From: JBHHUI01 sp965248775
Lineage (GTDB): Bacteria; Chloroflexota; Anaerolineae; Anaerolineales; JBHHUI01
NCBI GenBank assembly: GCA_965248775.1
Contig: OZ252150.1
Span: 1,488,001 to 1,552,000, forward strand
DNA length: 64,000 nt
Direction: 5' to 3'
Every line of letters begins with the position of its first letter. Within the stretch, counting starts at the first letter, position 1. The notes beneath the pieces are model-generated. The model was not told the DNA's origin. It was given only the letters and a program-made list of their open reading frames with translations, and made no database searches. The translations under genes were made by a program, and so were the position numbers. Of the stretch, positions 54,572-63,504 are shown one piece after another.

Positions 54572-57003
54572 TTATCGTTTTTTGCGAGTTTTACGCGCCT
54601 TGGGCGCCGGGTCCTTCTTGACCATAGTTTTCTTCCTCGCCTTCTTTGAATTGGTGCTCGATACTCGCTTCTGATCGGACGACGATTTGGAGCTACCCGA
54701 TTTCTTTTTATTGGCTGCAACGATTCTGTTCGACTTCCGTTTGCGGCCATTTTTTTTCATGGCTGCCACAATCACCTGCTCGACACGTTCGACGAATACG
54801 AATTCCATACTGTCGCGAACTTCGGGCGGAAGATCTTCAAGATCATTCTGGTTGCGCTCCGGCAGAATGACCAACTTTACGCCGGCACGATGAGCGGCAA
54901 GCACTTTCTCCTTCACCCCACCGACAGGCAAAACGTGCCCCCGCAATGTGATTTCGCCAGTCATTGCGACATCCGAACGGATCGGCTGACCCGAGAAAAG
55001 CGAGGCTAGTGCAGTTGCCATCGTGACCCCGGCCGATGGACCGTCTTTTGGAATCGCGCCGGCCGGAATGTGTAGATGAATATCATGCTCATCAAAGAAA
55101 TTTTGCGGCAGTTCAAGTTCGACGCTTTTGGAACGCACATATGAGAGCGCTGCCCGTGCTGATTCTTCCATCACCTGTCCGAGCTGGCCCGACACCTGAA
55201 AGCCGCGTTTACCAGGCATCTCCGTCGCTTCGATATAGAGAATTTCTGCGCCGAAGGGAGTCCAAGCCAGACCCGTTGCAACACCGGGCAAAGCTGTCCG
55301 CTTGGCAATCTCTTCTGTGTAGTAAAACCTGGGCTTGCCAAGATATTCGCGTACATCGTCAGGTTTCACTCTCACTTTCTTGACGGTACCTTCAGCGATT
55401 TGGGTGACGACCTTGCGGCAAACACCTCCAAGCTCTCGTTCGAGATTGCGGACACCGGCCTCGCGCGTGTAATCCCGGATGATAGTTCGTATGGCAAGGA
55501 TGGAAAACTTGATTTCTTTCGAGCGCAAACCATTCTCGCGCACTTGGCGTGGAATCAGATATCCCTTGGCAATCTCGATTTTCTCCCGCTCTGTATAACC
55601 AGCGAGCCGGATGATCTCCATCCGATCGCGCAGAGGTCCCGGGATTGTTTCGAGGGTGTTCGCTGTTGTGATGAAGAAAACTTGAGAAAGATCAAAGGGG
55701 ACATCCAAATAATGATCGCGAAATTCGCGATTCTGTTCGGGGTCCAGCACTTCCAGCAATGCGGAAGCCGGGTCGCCCCAAAAATCCATGCCCATCTTGT
55801 CAACCTCATCAAACATGAAGACGGGGTTTCTCGTCTCTACCCGCCGAAAAGCCTGCATTAAGCGACCCGGCATAGCACCAATATAAGTGCGCCGATGGCC
55901 GCGGATTTCGGCCTCATCTCGCATCCCACCGAGCGACATTCGGACAAATTTACGCCCCATCGCCCGCGCGATAGAACGCCCCAGTGAAGTTTTACCGACG
56001 CCCGGTGGCCCTAAAAAGCAAAGGATAACACCTTCGCGCTCCTGCCGAATGTGGTCTTTCGAGCGTGCAGACCTCCGTTCGTCGCGACGCTCAAAGCGAA
56101 GTTTTCGAACTGCCAGAAATTCGAGAATGCGCTCCTTAATATCGTTAAGACCAAAATGATCTTCGTCTAAAACCGTGCGGGCATGCGCTCCATTTCATCC
56201 TGAGCGTCTTGCTGAATCTTGCGTCCGAGTTCGAGGACTTCGAGTTCTTTATTCAGGATCGCCAGCAGGCGCCGTAATTTTTTGGAAACACTGTCGAGTT
56301 CAAGGATATCCTGTCCCTGCTCGAGGCTCATGCGCATGTAAGTCGCTATGGCATAAACCAACTGGCGGGGATCATCTACATTCAGTGCAGCCGAGAGCAG
56401 CTCGCCTGGGATGGAAGGTACCAATTCTGCAAAGCGATGGAATTGATCGACAACTGTCCGGACCAGGGCTTCTACTTCAATGCTCTCATCTTCCATCTCG
56501 GGGCTGAGAGTGACTCTGGCCTTTAAATATGGATCGGATTCAACATATTCCTGCAAACGAAAGCGAGCCAATCCCTGGACGAGCATCCTGATCGTGCCGT
56601 CCGGCGCGCGGAAAAGGCGATGTATGCCTGCTGCGGTCCCAACCCGATAGAGATCATCCGCCCCAGGAGTTTCAAGTTCGGGGAACTTGCTCGATACGAG
56701 CCCGATGACGCGTTCGCCTGCAGCTACATCATCTACAAGTTTTATCGAGCGTGGCTGTCCTACAGTTAATGGAACGGCTGTCAGCGGATAGACGACAAGT
56801 CCGCGCAATGGCAAGATCGGTAGAATGTCCGGGATTTCAATCCCGTTTTCTTCTACTTGGTCTTCGGGAGACTTGTCTGGATCATCTTTAATAGTTGTGA
56901 TGATCGAACTAAGGTTCTGCTCGCAGCCGAAATTGTTAAGCGCGTGTTGGCGCCCGAATAAGCTTGGATCAGCAACGATTTCGTACCATTCCGAATCTGT
57001 CAT
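54572..57003 (-). pseudogene. lon: Lon protease gene with internal deletion and frameshift
   Basis: The 5' part (57003-56167) encodes the Lon substrate-binding domain (LPILPLRGLVVYPLTAVPLT) and helical region up to KIQQDAQDEM, then ERMPARF and stop. Another frame opens at 56176 with VLDEDHFGLNDIKERILEFL, GPPGVGKTSLGRSIARAMGR (Walker A) and continues to 54572 with FDEVDKM, the Ser of PKDGPSAGV and the Lys of GGVKEKVLAAH. Roughly 110-120 residues normally found between these parts (the coiled helical region before the AAA+ module) are missing and the frames do not match. No usual start lies ahead of Walker A. The end carries an unusual ~55-residue Lys/Ser-rich tail. Probably inactive, unless it is an assembly error. 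Confidence 0.85.
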
Positions 57004-57036
57004 AAATTTACTACCAACGAGCCAGACGGGAAGAGA

Positions 57037-57462
57037 TTATTTCCGATTGACTAGTATTGTCTCGCGAGACTTCTTGGGGAGGACAACGTGCAGGAATCCA
57101 TCGTTGTAATCTGCTTCCACACTCTTAGCATCTACCGCATGGGGAAGTTCAATATCGGTGCGGAATTCACCATAATGGATTTCCATTTGATGGAAGGAAT
57201 TCGGACGCTCAGCCCCCTGTCGCATACCGGTGATTGTCAGAATTCTATTTTGCAATGACACATTGAATTCTCCCCCGTGCATCCCGGCAATCTCGACCAC
57301 AATCACAAGTGCATCTTCCGTTTCAAATACATCCGTCGGAGGTTTCCACAATGGCCCCGTGCGATGCACTGTTACGCGTACAGAGCGTCGAGTGAATACC
57401 GTCTCCAACTCGCTCATCCTATCGTCTTCAAACAATGGGCCTGTCGATTTAACGCCAGTCAT
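57037..57462 (-). CDS. Small heat-shock protein (Hsp20/alpha-crystallin)
   Basis: 141 residues. The crystallin domain runs from PPTDVFETEDALVIVVEIAG to VEADYNDGFLHVVLPK, with the conserved G-F-L (GxL-type) motif near its end, and a short I-x-V-like tail (ETILVNRK). It holds unfolding proteins. Start ATG 57462 or Met16. 34 bases upstream of lon on the same strand, a common stress pairing. Confidence 0.93.
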   Translation of the reverse strand: MTGVKSTGPLFEDDRMSELETVFTRRSVRVTVHRTGPLWKPPTDVFETEDALVIVVEIAGMHGGEFNVSLQNRILTITGMRQGAERPNSFHQMEIHYGEFRTDIELPHAVDAKSVEADYNDGFLHVVLPKKSRETILVNRK

Positions 57463-57587
57463 ATTTGACTCGTATTACCTATAGAAAACACAATTTTCAA
57501 AATTCTACCACAGCAGACTCATCAACGATATTCGGATCATTGGGTTGTTAAATTGTCTCGGCAGGCAGAACGCCAGACGTCTCTCTA

Positions 57588-57725
57588 ATGTCGGTACTGA
57601 GCGCTTTGGGCCTGTCTCATATTTCGCTTGCCGAAATCTTGAGCTTATGCAAGAATGTTCCCGGAGCCTATGAAGAACGTGTATCTTCATTGCTGGAGGA
57701 TGCTGAAGAATGTCAGACAGATTAG
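57588..57725 (+). CDS. Possible 45-residue protein overlapping the cNMP-binding gene
   Basis: ATG 57588 to TAG 57725, overlapping the next gene's start by 16 bases. It reads MSVLSALGLSHISLAEILSL then CKNVPGAYEERVSSLLEDAE, amphipathic helices with protein-like composition. The overlap would couple translation to the downstream gene. No family recognised. 57463-57587 holds presumably the two divergent promoters, with no clear boxes. Confidence 0.35.
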   Translation: MSVLSALGLSHISLAEILSLCKNVPGAYEERVSSLLEDAEECQTD

Positions 57726-58156
57726 AAGTTTTACGCCTCGTTGAACTCTTTGATGGTCTATCCGATGTGGATCTCCGTCGCCTAGATAAAGTCAGCCAAC
57801 AGGAACGATATCAGCAGGGAGAGACGATTTTCGAATCCGGCCAGTCTGGTGACAATCTGTATATTGTTCAGTCAGGTTTTGTCGAAGTTGTAATCGGGAG
57901 TCAGGAAACTACTCCACGAACAATTGTAAATTTGGGCCAGGGCCAACTTTTTGGCGAAATGGCATTGGTCGATTATGGCCCCCGCTCAGCGACGGTACGG
58001 GCATTAAAGAACGACACGTTGGTTGAAGTTATCAATAGAGACGATTTCTTAGAAGTCTGCCAATCGAATGCCATTATTGGCTATATTGTCATGCGAAATC
58101 TTGCGGCTGATTTATCCTTCAAGCTACGCCACCGCAACCTGATGGACGCGAGTTAG
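57710..58156 (+). CDS. Cyclic nucleotide-binding domain protein (no DNA-binding domain)
   Basis: 148 residues, a single cNMP/CAP-type beta-roll: GETIFESGQSGDNLYIVQSG, phosphate-binding cassette LFGEMALVDYGPRSATVRAL and the C-helix (IVMRNLAADLSFKLRHRN). The helix-turn-helix of Crp/Fnr regulators is absent, so it is likely a stand-alone sensor or regulatory subunit. Five bases before the next small gene. Confidence 0.88.
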   Translation: MSDRLEVLRLVELFDGLSDVDLRRLDKVSQQERYQQGETIFESGQSGDNLYIVQSGFVEVVIGSQETTPRTIVNLGQGQLFGEMALVDYGPRSATVRALKNDTLVEVINRDDFLEVCQSNAIIGYIVMRNLAADLSFKLRHRNLMDAS

Positions 58157-58161
58157 CGCAC

Positions 58162-58362
58162 ATGGTATACAAAATCAGCTACGTAATTCAAGGCGGTGAT
58201 TATACTGGTGCGATATTAAATTCCAAAAGCGCACCAAATATCGGCGACCCTGTTCACCTCGGGGACGGAGATTATGAAGTTGTGGATGTATTTGACTTGA
58301 TGCCACCACGTGGAGGGTTCCACTACCTCCACGTAACCTGTAAACCAAAATCTTCTTCGTAA
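58162..58362 (+). CDS. Small protein of unknown function
   Basis: 66 residues, ATG five bases after the cNMP-binding gene stop. MVYKISYVIQGGDYTGAILN then APNIGDPVHLGDGDYEVVDV and FHYLHVTCKPK, an all-beta pattern (SH3-like barrel is my guess). Not recognised. Likely co-transcribed with the cNMP-binding gene. Confidence 0.6.
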   Translation: MVYKISYVIQGGDYTGAILNSKSAPNIGDPVHLGDGDYEVVDVFDLMPPRGGFHYLHVTCKPKSSS

Positions 58363-58392
58363 GCAAAGCGGATCTGCTCTTTCTTTACGAAA

Positions 58393-59148
58393 TTAAACCT
58401 CTAATTCCATAAAATCTGTTGCAAGAACGACTTCGCCCTCAAAGGTACCGCGCGCCGCAGCGAGAAGTGCATCTTCGTCTAGATTATGCACATCATAATG
58501 TATCAGGACCAGTTTCTCAGCGCCTGCTTCTTTCGCAATTGCACCCGCTTGAGAGGCATTTGAATGCCCAATTGTTGCACCGGCGGCTTCATGGATAACT
58601 ACATCTGCACCCATCGCAAGCCGTAGAAATTCAGGACACGGTTCTGTATCGCAAGAATATGCAATCGTACTGCCTTCTTGTTTACTCTCGATCCACAAAC
58701 CAATCGTTGGCACCAGATGACGCACCGGCGATGAAATAATCCGAAAATCGGCATTGTCGATCACCAGCATGTTCTCTCGCTCGGGCAGGCGATGAAAGGC
58801 AATGGGGAAAAAATTCGGCCATTCATCCCAGTGAAAAAACCCCATCAGGTCTTCCATCCGTGCAAGGCAATGATGCAGCCCATGAACCCGTAGGTTGTTT
58901 TGCCGTCCGAGCAACCACATATCCATAAGTAGCAACGGGGCGCCATAAACATGATCGGGGTGGAAGTGTGTCAATATCAGATCAGTGAGAGCCTCGTATT
59001 TTAAACCCGCCTTCTCTAGACGGACGATTGGGTTGGCAGCACAATCGATCATGATTACGCCATGATCGCCTTCAATTGCGAGATGGGTATTCTCATGCGT
59101 AGCATCCGGAACTGCATAGGAGGAGCCGAGCACGATCAATCGAGCCAT
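58393..59148 (-). CDS. Metallo-beta-lactamase-fold hydrolase (RNase Z-like)
   Basis: 251 residues. LGSSYAVPDATHENTHLAI opening as in RNase Z/arylsulfatase-type MBL proteins, metal motif HFHPDH (61-66), a further His in SPVRHLVPTIGLWIES, Asp in SCDTEPCPEF and C-terminal HYDVH. Missing the exosite arm typical of tRNase Z, so the substrate is probably a small molecule or other phosphodiester. Last gene behind the ABC exporter, seven bases after its stop, with GGAGGG supplied by the end of that gene. Confidence 0.82.
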   Translation of the reverse strand: MARLIVLGSSYAVPDATHENTHLAIEGDHGVIMIDCAANPIVRLEKAGLKYEALTDLILTHFHPDHVYGAPLLLMDMWLLGRQNNLRVHGLHHCLARMEDLMGFFHWDEWPNFFPIAFHRLPERENMLVIDNADFRIISSPVRHLVPTIGLWIESKQEGSTIAYSCDTEPCPEFLRLAMGADVVIHEAAGATIGHSNASQAGAIAKEAGAEKLVLIHYDVHNLDEDALLAAARGTFEGEVVLATDFMELEV

Positions 59149-59155
59149 TTATTCG

Positions 59156-60607
59156 CTACCCTCCACCAAAAACCCGTAATACAACCAGAGGCGTGATATA
59201 CACTTCCGCAATCGCACCCATAACCAGTAGCGGCACTCCCAACCCAAGACCGATTTTAGCCCCATCGGCAAGAGTTCCTATCCAGGCCTGTCTAACTGTC
59301 TTACCTGGGGGCGGAGATACGACTGTGGCCCCTAATCGTAATATCGATGCGCCAAATAGCAAAATAGCCGGAATTTCAAATATGCCATGTGGAAGAATAA
59401 AGGCGAGCAGAAATGTAAGTGGCTCCCCGCCTGCCAAGGCTACTTGGCCTGCAAAATAGCCGGCAAAGCCCAGCGGCGCCATCACAACGATGGATGAAAG
59501 AACACCCAGTGAGAAAATCCCACCTAATGTCGCTAATGCCAACGCTCGGGAGTTCTGAAGAAGTACTTTGAAGATGCCCTGTGGAGTGAATAATCCATAT
59601 TGTCTGAGACTGTCAGCGAATTGAGAGGAGATATTGTTAAGTTGAACAAATTCTGAGGGCAACTGAAATATCTCTGCATAACGGATCCCAATCCCATAGG
59701 CGGATCCCATAACAATTGCAGTAAGCATTATTGGGACGCGAAGTTTTCGCAATGCGTTGGGCAGAGTGACCCGCCACCAGGCGATAAACGAACCATTGCT
59801 GCCTCGGGAGAATTCATGGCGGAAGGTTTGCCAAAACCAACGCATATTGAGAACGTCAATCTCACGTCCGAGCAATTCCTCCCGGTTGAAGAGACTGACT
59901 CCCATCCGGACGAGCAACGCGATCAGGACGATCTCGCCTCCTATGATCAACCACAAAACATTGTAACGAGCCCAAAACACAATCAGGCTTTCACCCTGTA
60001 CTAGCAATGCCATTGGAATGATGATGAAGGACGCCAGCAGGTTGGACGCACGCACGCTTGTTGTTTGTGTAGAGACAACCACCGCCCCCGCCACCATTAC
60101 CAGCCCTTGCACAAATGTGAGCATGGCATTCTGGGTTATGACAATCACATTGGGGATAAAGCCCAGGGTAAAAAACAGGCCAACCAGATAGACCCCAATG
60201 CCCAGGAAGGCACCCGCCAGTGGAGGCAATGTTGACACAATTGCTTTCCCAAGATACAACTGCAAATTCGTAAGTGGCGAAGCCAAAAGGGGTTCAAGGC
60301 TGTGACGCTCCTTCTCACCAACAAAACTTTCCAATGCAATCACAAGGGAGATAGAAATTGGGAAAAAGCCAACTATCATTAACAGGAACGGTATCAGCCG
60401 TTCGGCAACGACCGAAGCGCCATATTGCTCTACAAAATTCACAGCCTGATTAGCGGTGAGTGTTGCTAAGGGAGGAAAGACAAGTGTGAGAACAATGATC
60501 GGAGCAAGAATGCGCCAATCACGTATTTGATCGCGCACCTCGCGCCGCGTGATTACAAGCGCCCCAGCAATATTCTCCTGCAATCCAATTTTTGCCACCG
60601 CAGTCAT
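59156..60607 (-). CDS. ABC-2 type permease fused to a SpoIIM-like domain
   Basis: 483 residues. Residues 1-240 form an ABC-2 membrane domain (VITRREVRDQIRDWRILAPI ... FVGEKERHSLEPLLASPLT, the conserved E-K-E-R-x-S-LE loop of Na+/multidrug-type ABC-2 permeases). Residues about 290-483 are a SpoIIM/DUF95 domain (GIFSLGVLSSIVVMAPLGFA, FILPHGIFEIPAILLFGASI). The two are more often separate genes. It overlaps the ATPase gene by four bases and presumably exports an unknown substrate. Confidence 0.8.
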   Translation of the reverse strand: MTAVAKIGLQENIAGALVITRREVRDQIRDWRILAPIIVLTLVFPPLATLTANQAVNFVEQYGASVVAERLIPFLLMIVGFFPISISLVIALESFVGEKERHSLEPLLASPLTNLQLYLGKAIVSTLPPLAGAFLGIGVYLVGLFFTLGFIPNVIVITQNAMLTFVQGLVMVAGAVVVSTQTTSVRASNLLASFIIIPMALLVQGESLIVFWARYNVLWLIIGGEIVLIALLVRMGVSLFNREELLGREIDVLNMRWFWQTFRHEFSRGSNGSFIAWWRVTLPNALRKLRVPIMLTAIVMGSAYGIGIRYAEIFQLPSEFVQLNNISSQFADSLRQYGLFTPQGIFKVLLQNSRALALATLGGIFSLGVLSSIVVMAPLGFAGYFAGQVALAGGEPLTFLLAFILPHGIFEIPAILLFGASILRLGATVVSPPPGKTVRQAWIGTLADGAKIGLGLGVPLLVMGAIAEVYITPLVVLRVFGGG

Positions 60608-61542
60608 CGTTCCTGCGCCTCCCCATGATCATCTGCTTCGACGACCTGAAGATAGACCGCTTCCAAACTACGTGGAACCTCCGAAAGAGTAAATACGGGT
60701 ATGGCTAGGGAGGCAAGCCGATTAAGGACAATTGGATTAATCTCCTTTGGGTTCGTGGCGAGATATTCCAGCCAATCCGGACCCTTTCCGACAACATCCA
60801 CGAGGTCTTTAATTTTGCCGGGCAGGCCATCTAATGGCTGTGCCAGGGTTATCCGCATTTTAGCGGACCCAAGCAATTGTTCTTTGAGCCGCGCGGGGGA
60901 ATTATGGGCGATGATCCTTCCACGTCGAATAATTGCGATTTGATCCGCGAGCTGCTCAGCTTCCGTCAGGTTATGCATGCAAATTATAATCGCGCGATTA
61001 TCTTTGCGCAGGTCCTGCAAGGCATCGCGAACAATTCTGGCACTCTGGGGATCCATCGCCGAGGTAGGCTCATCGAGGAGCAATACCGGCGGATCGTGGA
61101 GCATAGATCGGATCAGCGCAAGCTTTTGTCGCATCCCCTTGGAATATTCTCCGATGCGCCGACTTGCTGCTGCTGCCATCCCAAATCTCTCAAGCAATAT
61201 CTCCACCCGATCTGCGAGTACAGACTCGGGAATCGCGTACAACTCACCAAAGAAGAGTAAATATTCGCGCCCATTTGAGCGTAGATATAAGCCATGATGT
61301 TCCGTGAGCATTCCCACATGAGATCTGACAGCAGCAGCTTCGGTAACAGTATCAAATCCCGCGACGCGGGCAGACCCGAAACTCGGCTGCAGTATTGAGC
61401 AAAGCATGCGGACGGTCGTCGTTTTGCCTGCTCCATTCGGCCCAAGTAATGCCAACACCATTCCTGGTTCAACAGACAAATTAACGTCATGAACCGCGAG
61501 AAACGTGTCGAAGCGTTTCGTGAGATTCTTGGTTTCAATCAT
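60604..61542 (-). CDS. ABC transporter ATP-binding protein (ABC-2 exporter)
   Basis: 312 residues. Walker A LLGPNGAGKTTTVRML, signature YSKGMRQKLALIRSM, Walker B VLLLDEPTSAMDPQS, and His in IICMHNLTEAEQLAD. The ~80-residue C-terminal extension is of the DUF4162 kind. Partner of the permease encoded downstream. Confidence 0.92.
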   Translation of the reverse strand: MIETKNLTKRFDTFLAVHDVNLSVEPGMVLALLGPNGAGKTTTVRMLCSILQPSFGSARVAGFDTVTEAAAVRSHVGMLTEHHGLYLRSNGREYLLFFGELYAIPESVLADRVEILLERFGMAAAASRRIGEYSKGMRQKLALIRSMLHDPPVLLLDEPTSAMDPQSARIVRDALQDLRKDNRAIIICMHNLTEAEQLADQIAIIRRGRIIAHNSPARLKEQLLGSAKMRITLAQPLDGLPGKIKDLVDVVGKGPDWLEYLATNPKEINPIVLNRLASLAIPVFTLSEVPRSLEAVYLQVVEADDHGEAQER

Positions 61543-61623
61543 GGGAGATTTGCACAGCCATTATATCCATGCCAGGCAGAGTCGAAAATGAACCACATGT
61601 CCTTTTGCAAATTAATAAAGAAA

Positions 61624-61642
61624 GGCCGGAATGACTCCGGCC
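61624..61642 (-). terminator. Intrinsic terminator of the lgt transcript
   Basis: GGCCGGA (61624-61630) pairs with TCCGGCC (61636-61642); on the minus strand it is followed by TTTCTTTATT. Confidence 0.7.
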
Positions 61643-61671
61643 CTTCTGCTGTGATTCGTCCTAAATACTCA

Positions 61672-62505
61672 TTAGGCAGAGGCCTGAACACGATCGCCAA
61701 CCGGTCGGCGACGGCGATGACGTATGAGCAACACAATTGACACAATTAGAATTGATAAAGCCGAGAGAGATTGATTGACATTCAAGTTCCCGAACTGGCT
61801 ACTATCTAACCGGATGAATTCGAGCGAAAATCGAATCGCGGGGTAGATAATCAGATAAAGCAGAAATAGATCTCCCTTGTAAAGTTTTTCTGCAAACCGA
61901 CGCCCAATCCAAAGCAACGCAATTGCTGCAAGTAGATTCAGGATTGATTCGTAAAGAAATAGGGGATGATAGGTTGCGACGTCAGCAAATTGTGGCAAAC
62001 GATACTGCGGATCAATATGCACAGCCCAGGGTAAAGTGGTCGGGCGTCCATAGAGCTCTTGATTTACAAAATTTCCCCAGCGTCCCACTGCCTGCCCCAA
62101 CGCGAGACCGGGTGCAGCAATATCCAACCAACTAGAGAAGTTCAACTTCGTGCGACGGGCATAAATCCATATGCCGAGAACTCCCCCAGCAACACCTCCA
62201 GGTATTCCCAGGCCACCATTCCAGACTTGTAATATTTTAATCGGATCCTGCAAGTAGGTCTGTGTTGTAAAACCTGCGGCGACCATACTTGGCGGGGGTG
62301 TAAATACGTGATACAACCTTGCACCAATGACTCCACCGAGTAGCCCCCAGATCAGAGCATCCCAAGCATAATTCGGATCAAGTCCGCGACGGCGAGCTTC
62401 GAGCGAGCCAATATAGCCACCTAACAATGCTCCCGAAACCAAGATGAGGCCATAAAAGCGAAGGTAAAGTGGGCCCAGGTGAATTCCAAGTGAGTCAACG
62501 GACAT
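61672..62505 (-). CDS. lgt: Prolipoprotein diacylglyceryl transferase
   Basis: 277 residues, seven membrane helices. WNGGLGIPGGVAGG stands for the usual HGGL motif (Asn for His), then the Lgt signature GQAVGRWGNFVNQELYG and HPLFLYESILNLLAAI, and a late RFSLEFIRLD. It attaches diacylglycerol to the lipobox Cys of lipoproteins, such as the one encoded at 22983. Basic cytoplasmic tail (RHRRRRPVGDR). Eleven bases after the CDP-alcohol transferase stop. Confidence 0.94.
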   Translation of the reverse strand: MSVDSLGIHLGPLYLRFYGLILVSGALLGGYIGSLEARRRGLDPNYAWDALIWGLLGGVIGARLYHVFTPPPSMVAAGFTTQTYLQDPIKILQVWNGGLGIPGGVAGGVLGIWIYARRTKLNFSSWLDIAAPGLALGQAVGRWGNFVNQELYGRPTTLPWAVHIDPQYRLPQFADVATYHPLFLYESILNLLAAIALLWIGRRFAEKLYKGDLFLLYLIIYPAIRFSLEFIRLDSSQFGNLNVNQSLSALSILIVSIVLLIRHRRRRPVGDRVQASA

Positions 62506-62516
62506 GAGTTCTCCAG

Positions 62517-63173
62517 TTAATCTTTGTTGGCGATTTCTTTTTCGCGGTCAGTCAATTTTGAATACCATTGTTTTCGGACGTGAAACATACGCTGCACAGC
62601 TGTACCGTTCGCCGTGATCGCGATGATCCAGAGCGCCCATTCAGGATGTCCGAATACCAATGCGGGGATGAGAATGATGTAGCGTTCCAACCTCGACATC
62701 AATCCCACTTTTGCATCAAACCCAAGCGCCTCTGCCCGAGTACGGGTGTACGAAACCATCAGTGAGCCAACAAGAGTGATGAATACAAGTACGGTCATAC
62801 GTGCATTATTGATCCCTACGTAGTGAATCAGTAAACCCAGCATCGTGATGGCTTCGGTCCAGCGATCGACTGTTGAGTCAACGAATGCCCCCCAGGCAGA
62901 TTTCTCTCCACTGGCGCGTGCTGTAGCTCCATCTAGTGCATCAATGGGCGCCATGAAGAATATGACAATCCCGCCGAGAGTAAAATTTCCCTGCGCTAAT
63001 AAAACGGCTCCAACCGAATTCCCGATCAGACCGAGGATTGTGAGTACATTCGGATGAATGCCAATGCGGGCCAGGAATGCACCCGATGGATCAAGAAACC
63101 ACTTGGCCCGCGCGCGCGCCCAATCTGTAAATGTCTCGAAGCGACTGCTATTCTCAGGTGCAGCTTCTGTCAT
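62517..63173 (-). CDS. CDP-alcohol phosphatidyltransferase
   Basis: 218 residues. The family motif D-G-x2-A-R-x8-G-x3-D-x3-D is present as DGATARASGEKSAWGAFVDS then TVDR, with five to six membrane helices around it. Such enzymes transfer a phosphatidyl group from CDP-diacylglycerol; the N-terminal extension FLDPSGAFLARIGIHPNVLT resembles phosphatidylinositol-phosphate synthases of actinobacteria and archaea, so an inositol-type lipid head is possible. Operon with lgt. Confidence 0.88.
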   Translation of the reverse strand: MTEAAPENSSRFETFTDWARARAKWFLDPSGAFLARIGIHPNVLTILGLIGNSVGAVLLAQGNFTLGGIVIFFMAPIDALDGATARASGEKSAWGAFVDSTVDRWTEAITMLGLLIHYVGINNARMTVLVFITLVGSLMVSYTRTRAEALGFDAKVGLMSRLERYIILIPALVFGHPEWALWIIAITANGTAVQRMFHVRKQWYSKLTDREKEIANKD

Positions 63174-63314
63174 CGTGATTAATATGTATGAAGTTCGGAC
63201 AGGATAAACAAGTTCAGTGCTGAATGCAGTAAGATCGATGCCCCGAAAAACTCTCGGGGACAGGAAATACTAATGGCGCCTAAACAGCATGTCAAGCTAA
63301 AAATGAGTCTTTGC

Positions 63315-63343
63315 TTTACAATCGATCTCGGTTCGGATATAAT
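63315..63343 (+). promoter_or_regulatory. Promoter of the tRNA-Pro gene
   Basis: TTTACA (63315-63320), 17-base spacer, TATAAT (63338-63343), 10 bases before the mature tRNA. Confidence 0.75.
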
Positions 63344-63353
63344 CTCGCTCGTT

Positions 63354-63429
<76 letters not shown>

Positions 63430-63433
63430 ATTT

Positions 63434-63460
63434 CGGGTCACTTTTTTAGTGGCCCGTTTT
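63434..63460 (+). terminator. Terminator after tRNA-Pro
   Basis: CGGGTCAC (63434-63441) pairs with GTGGCCCG (63449-63456, one G-U pair), then TTTT. Confidence 0.7.
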
Positions 63461-63504
63461 CATTCGGTCGTACCTAGTACCTGCTTGGCACCCACCCAAA
63501 GATC

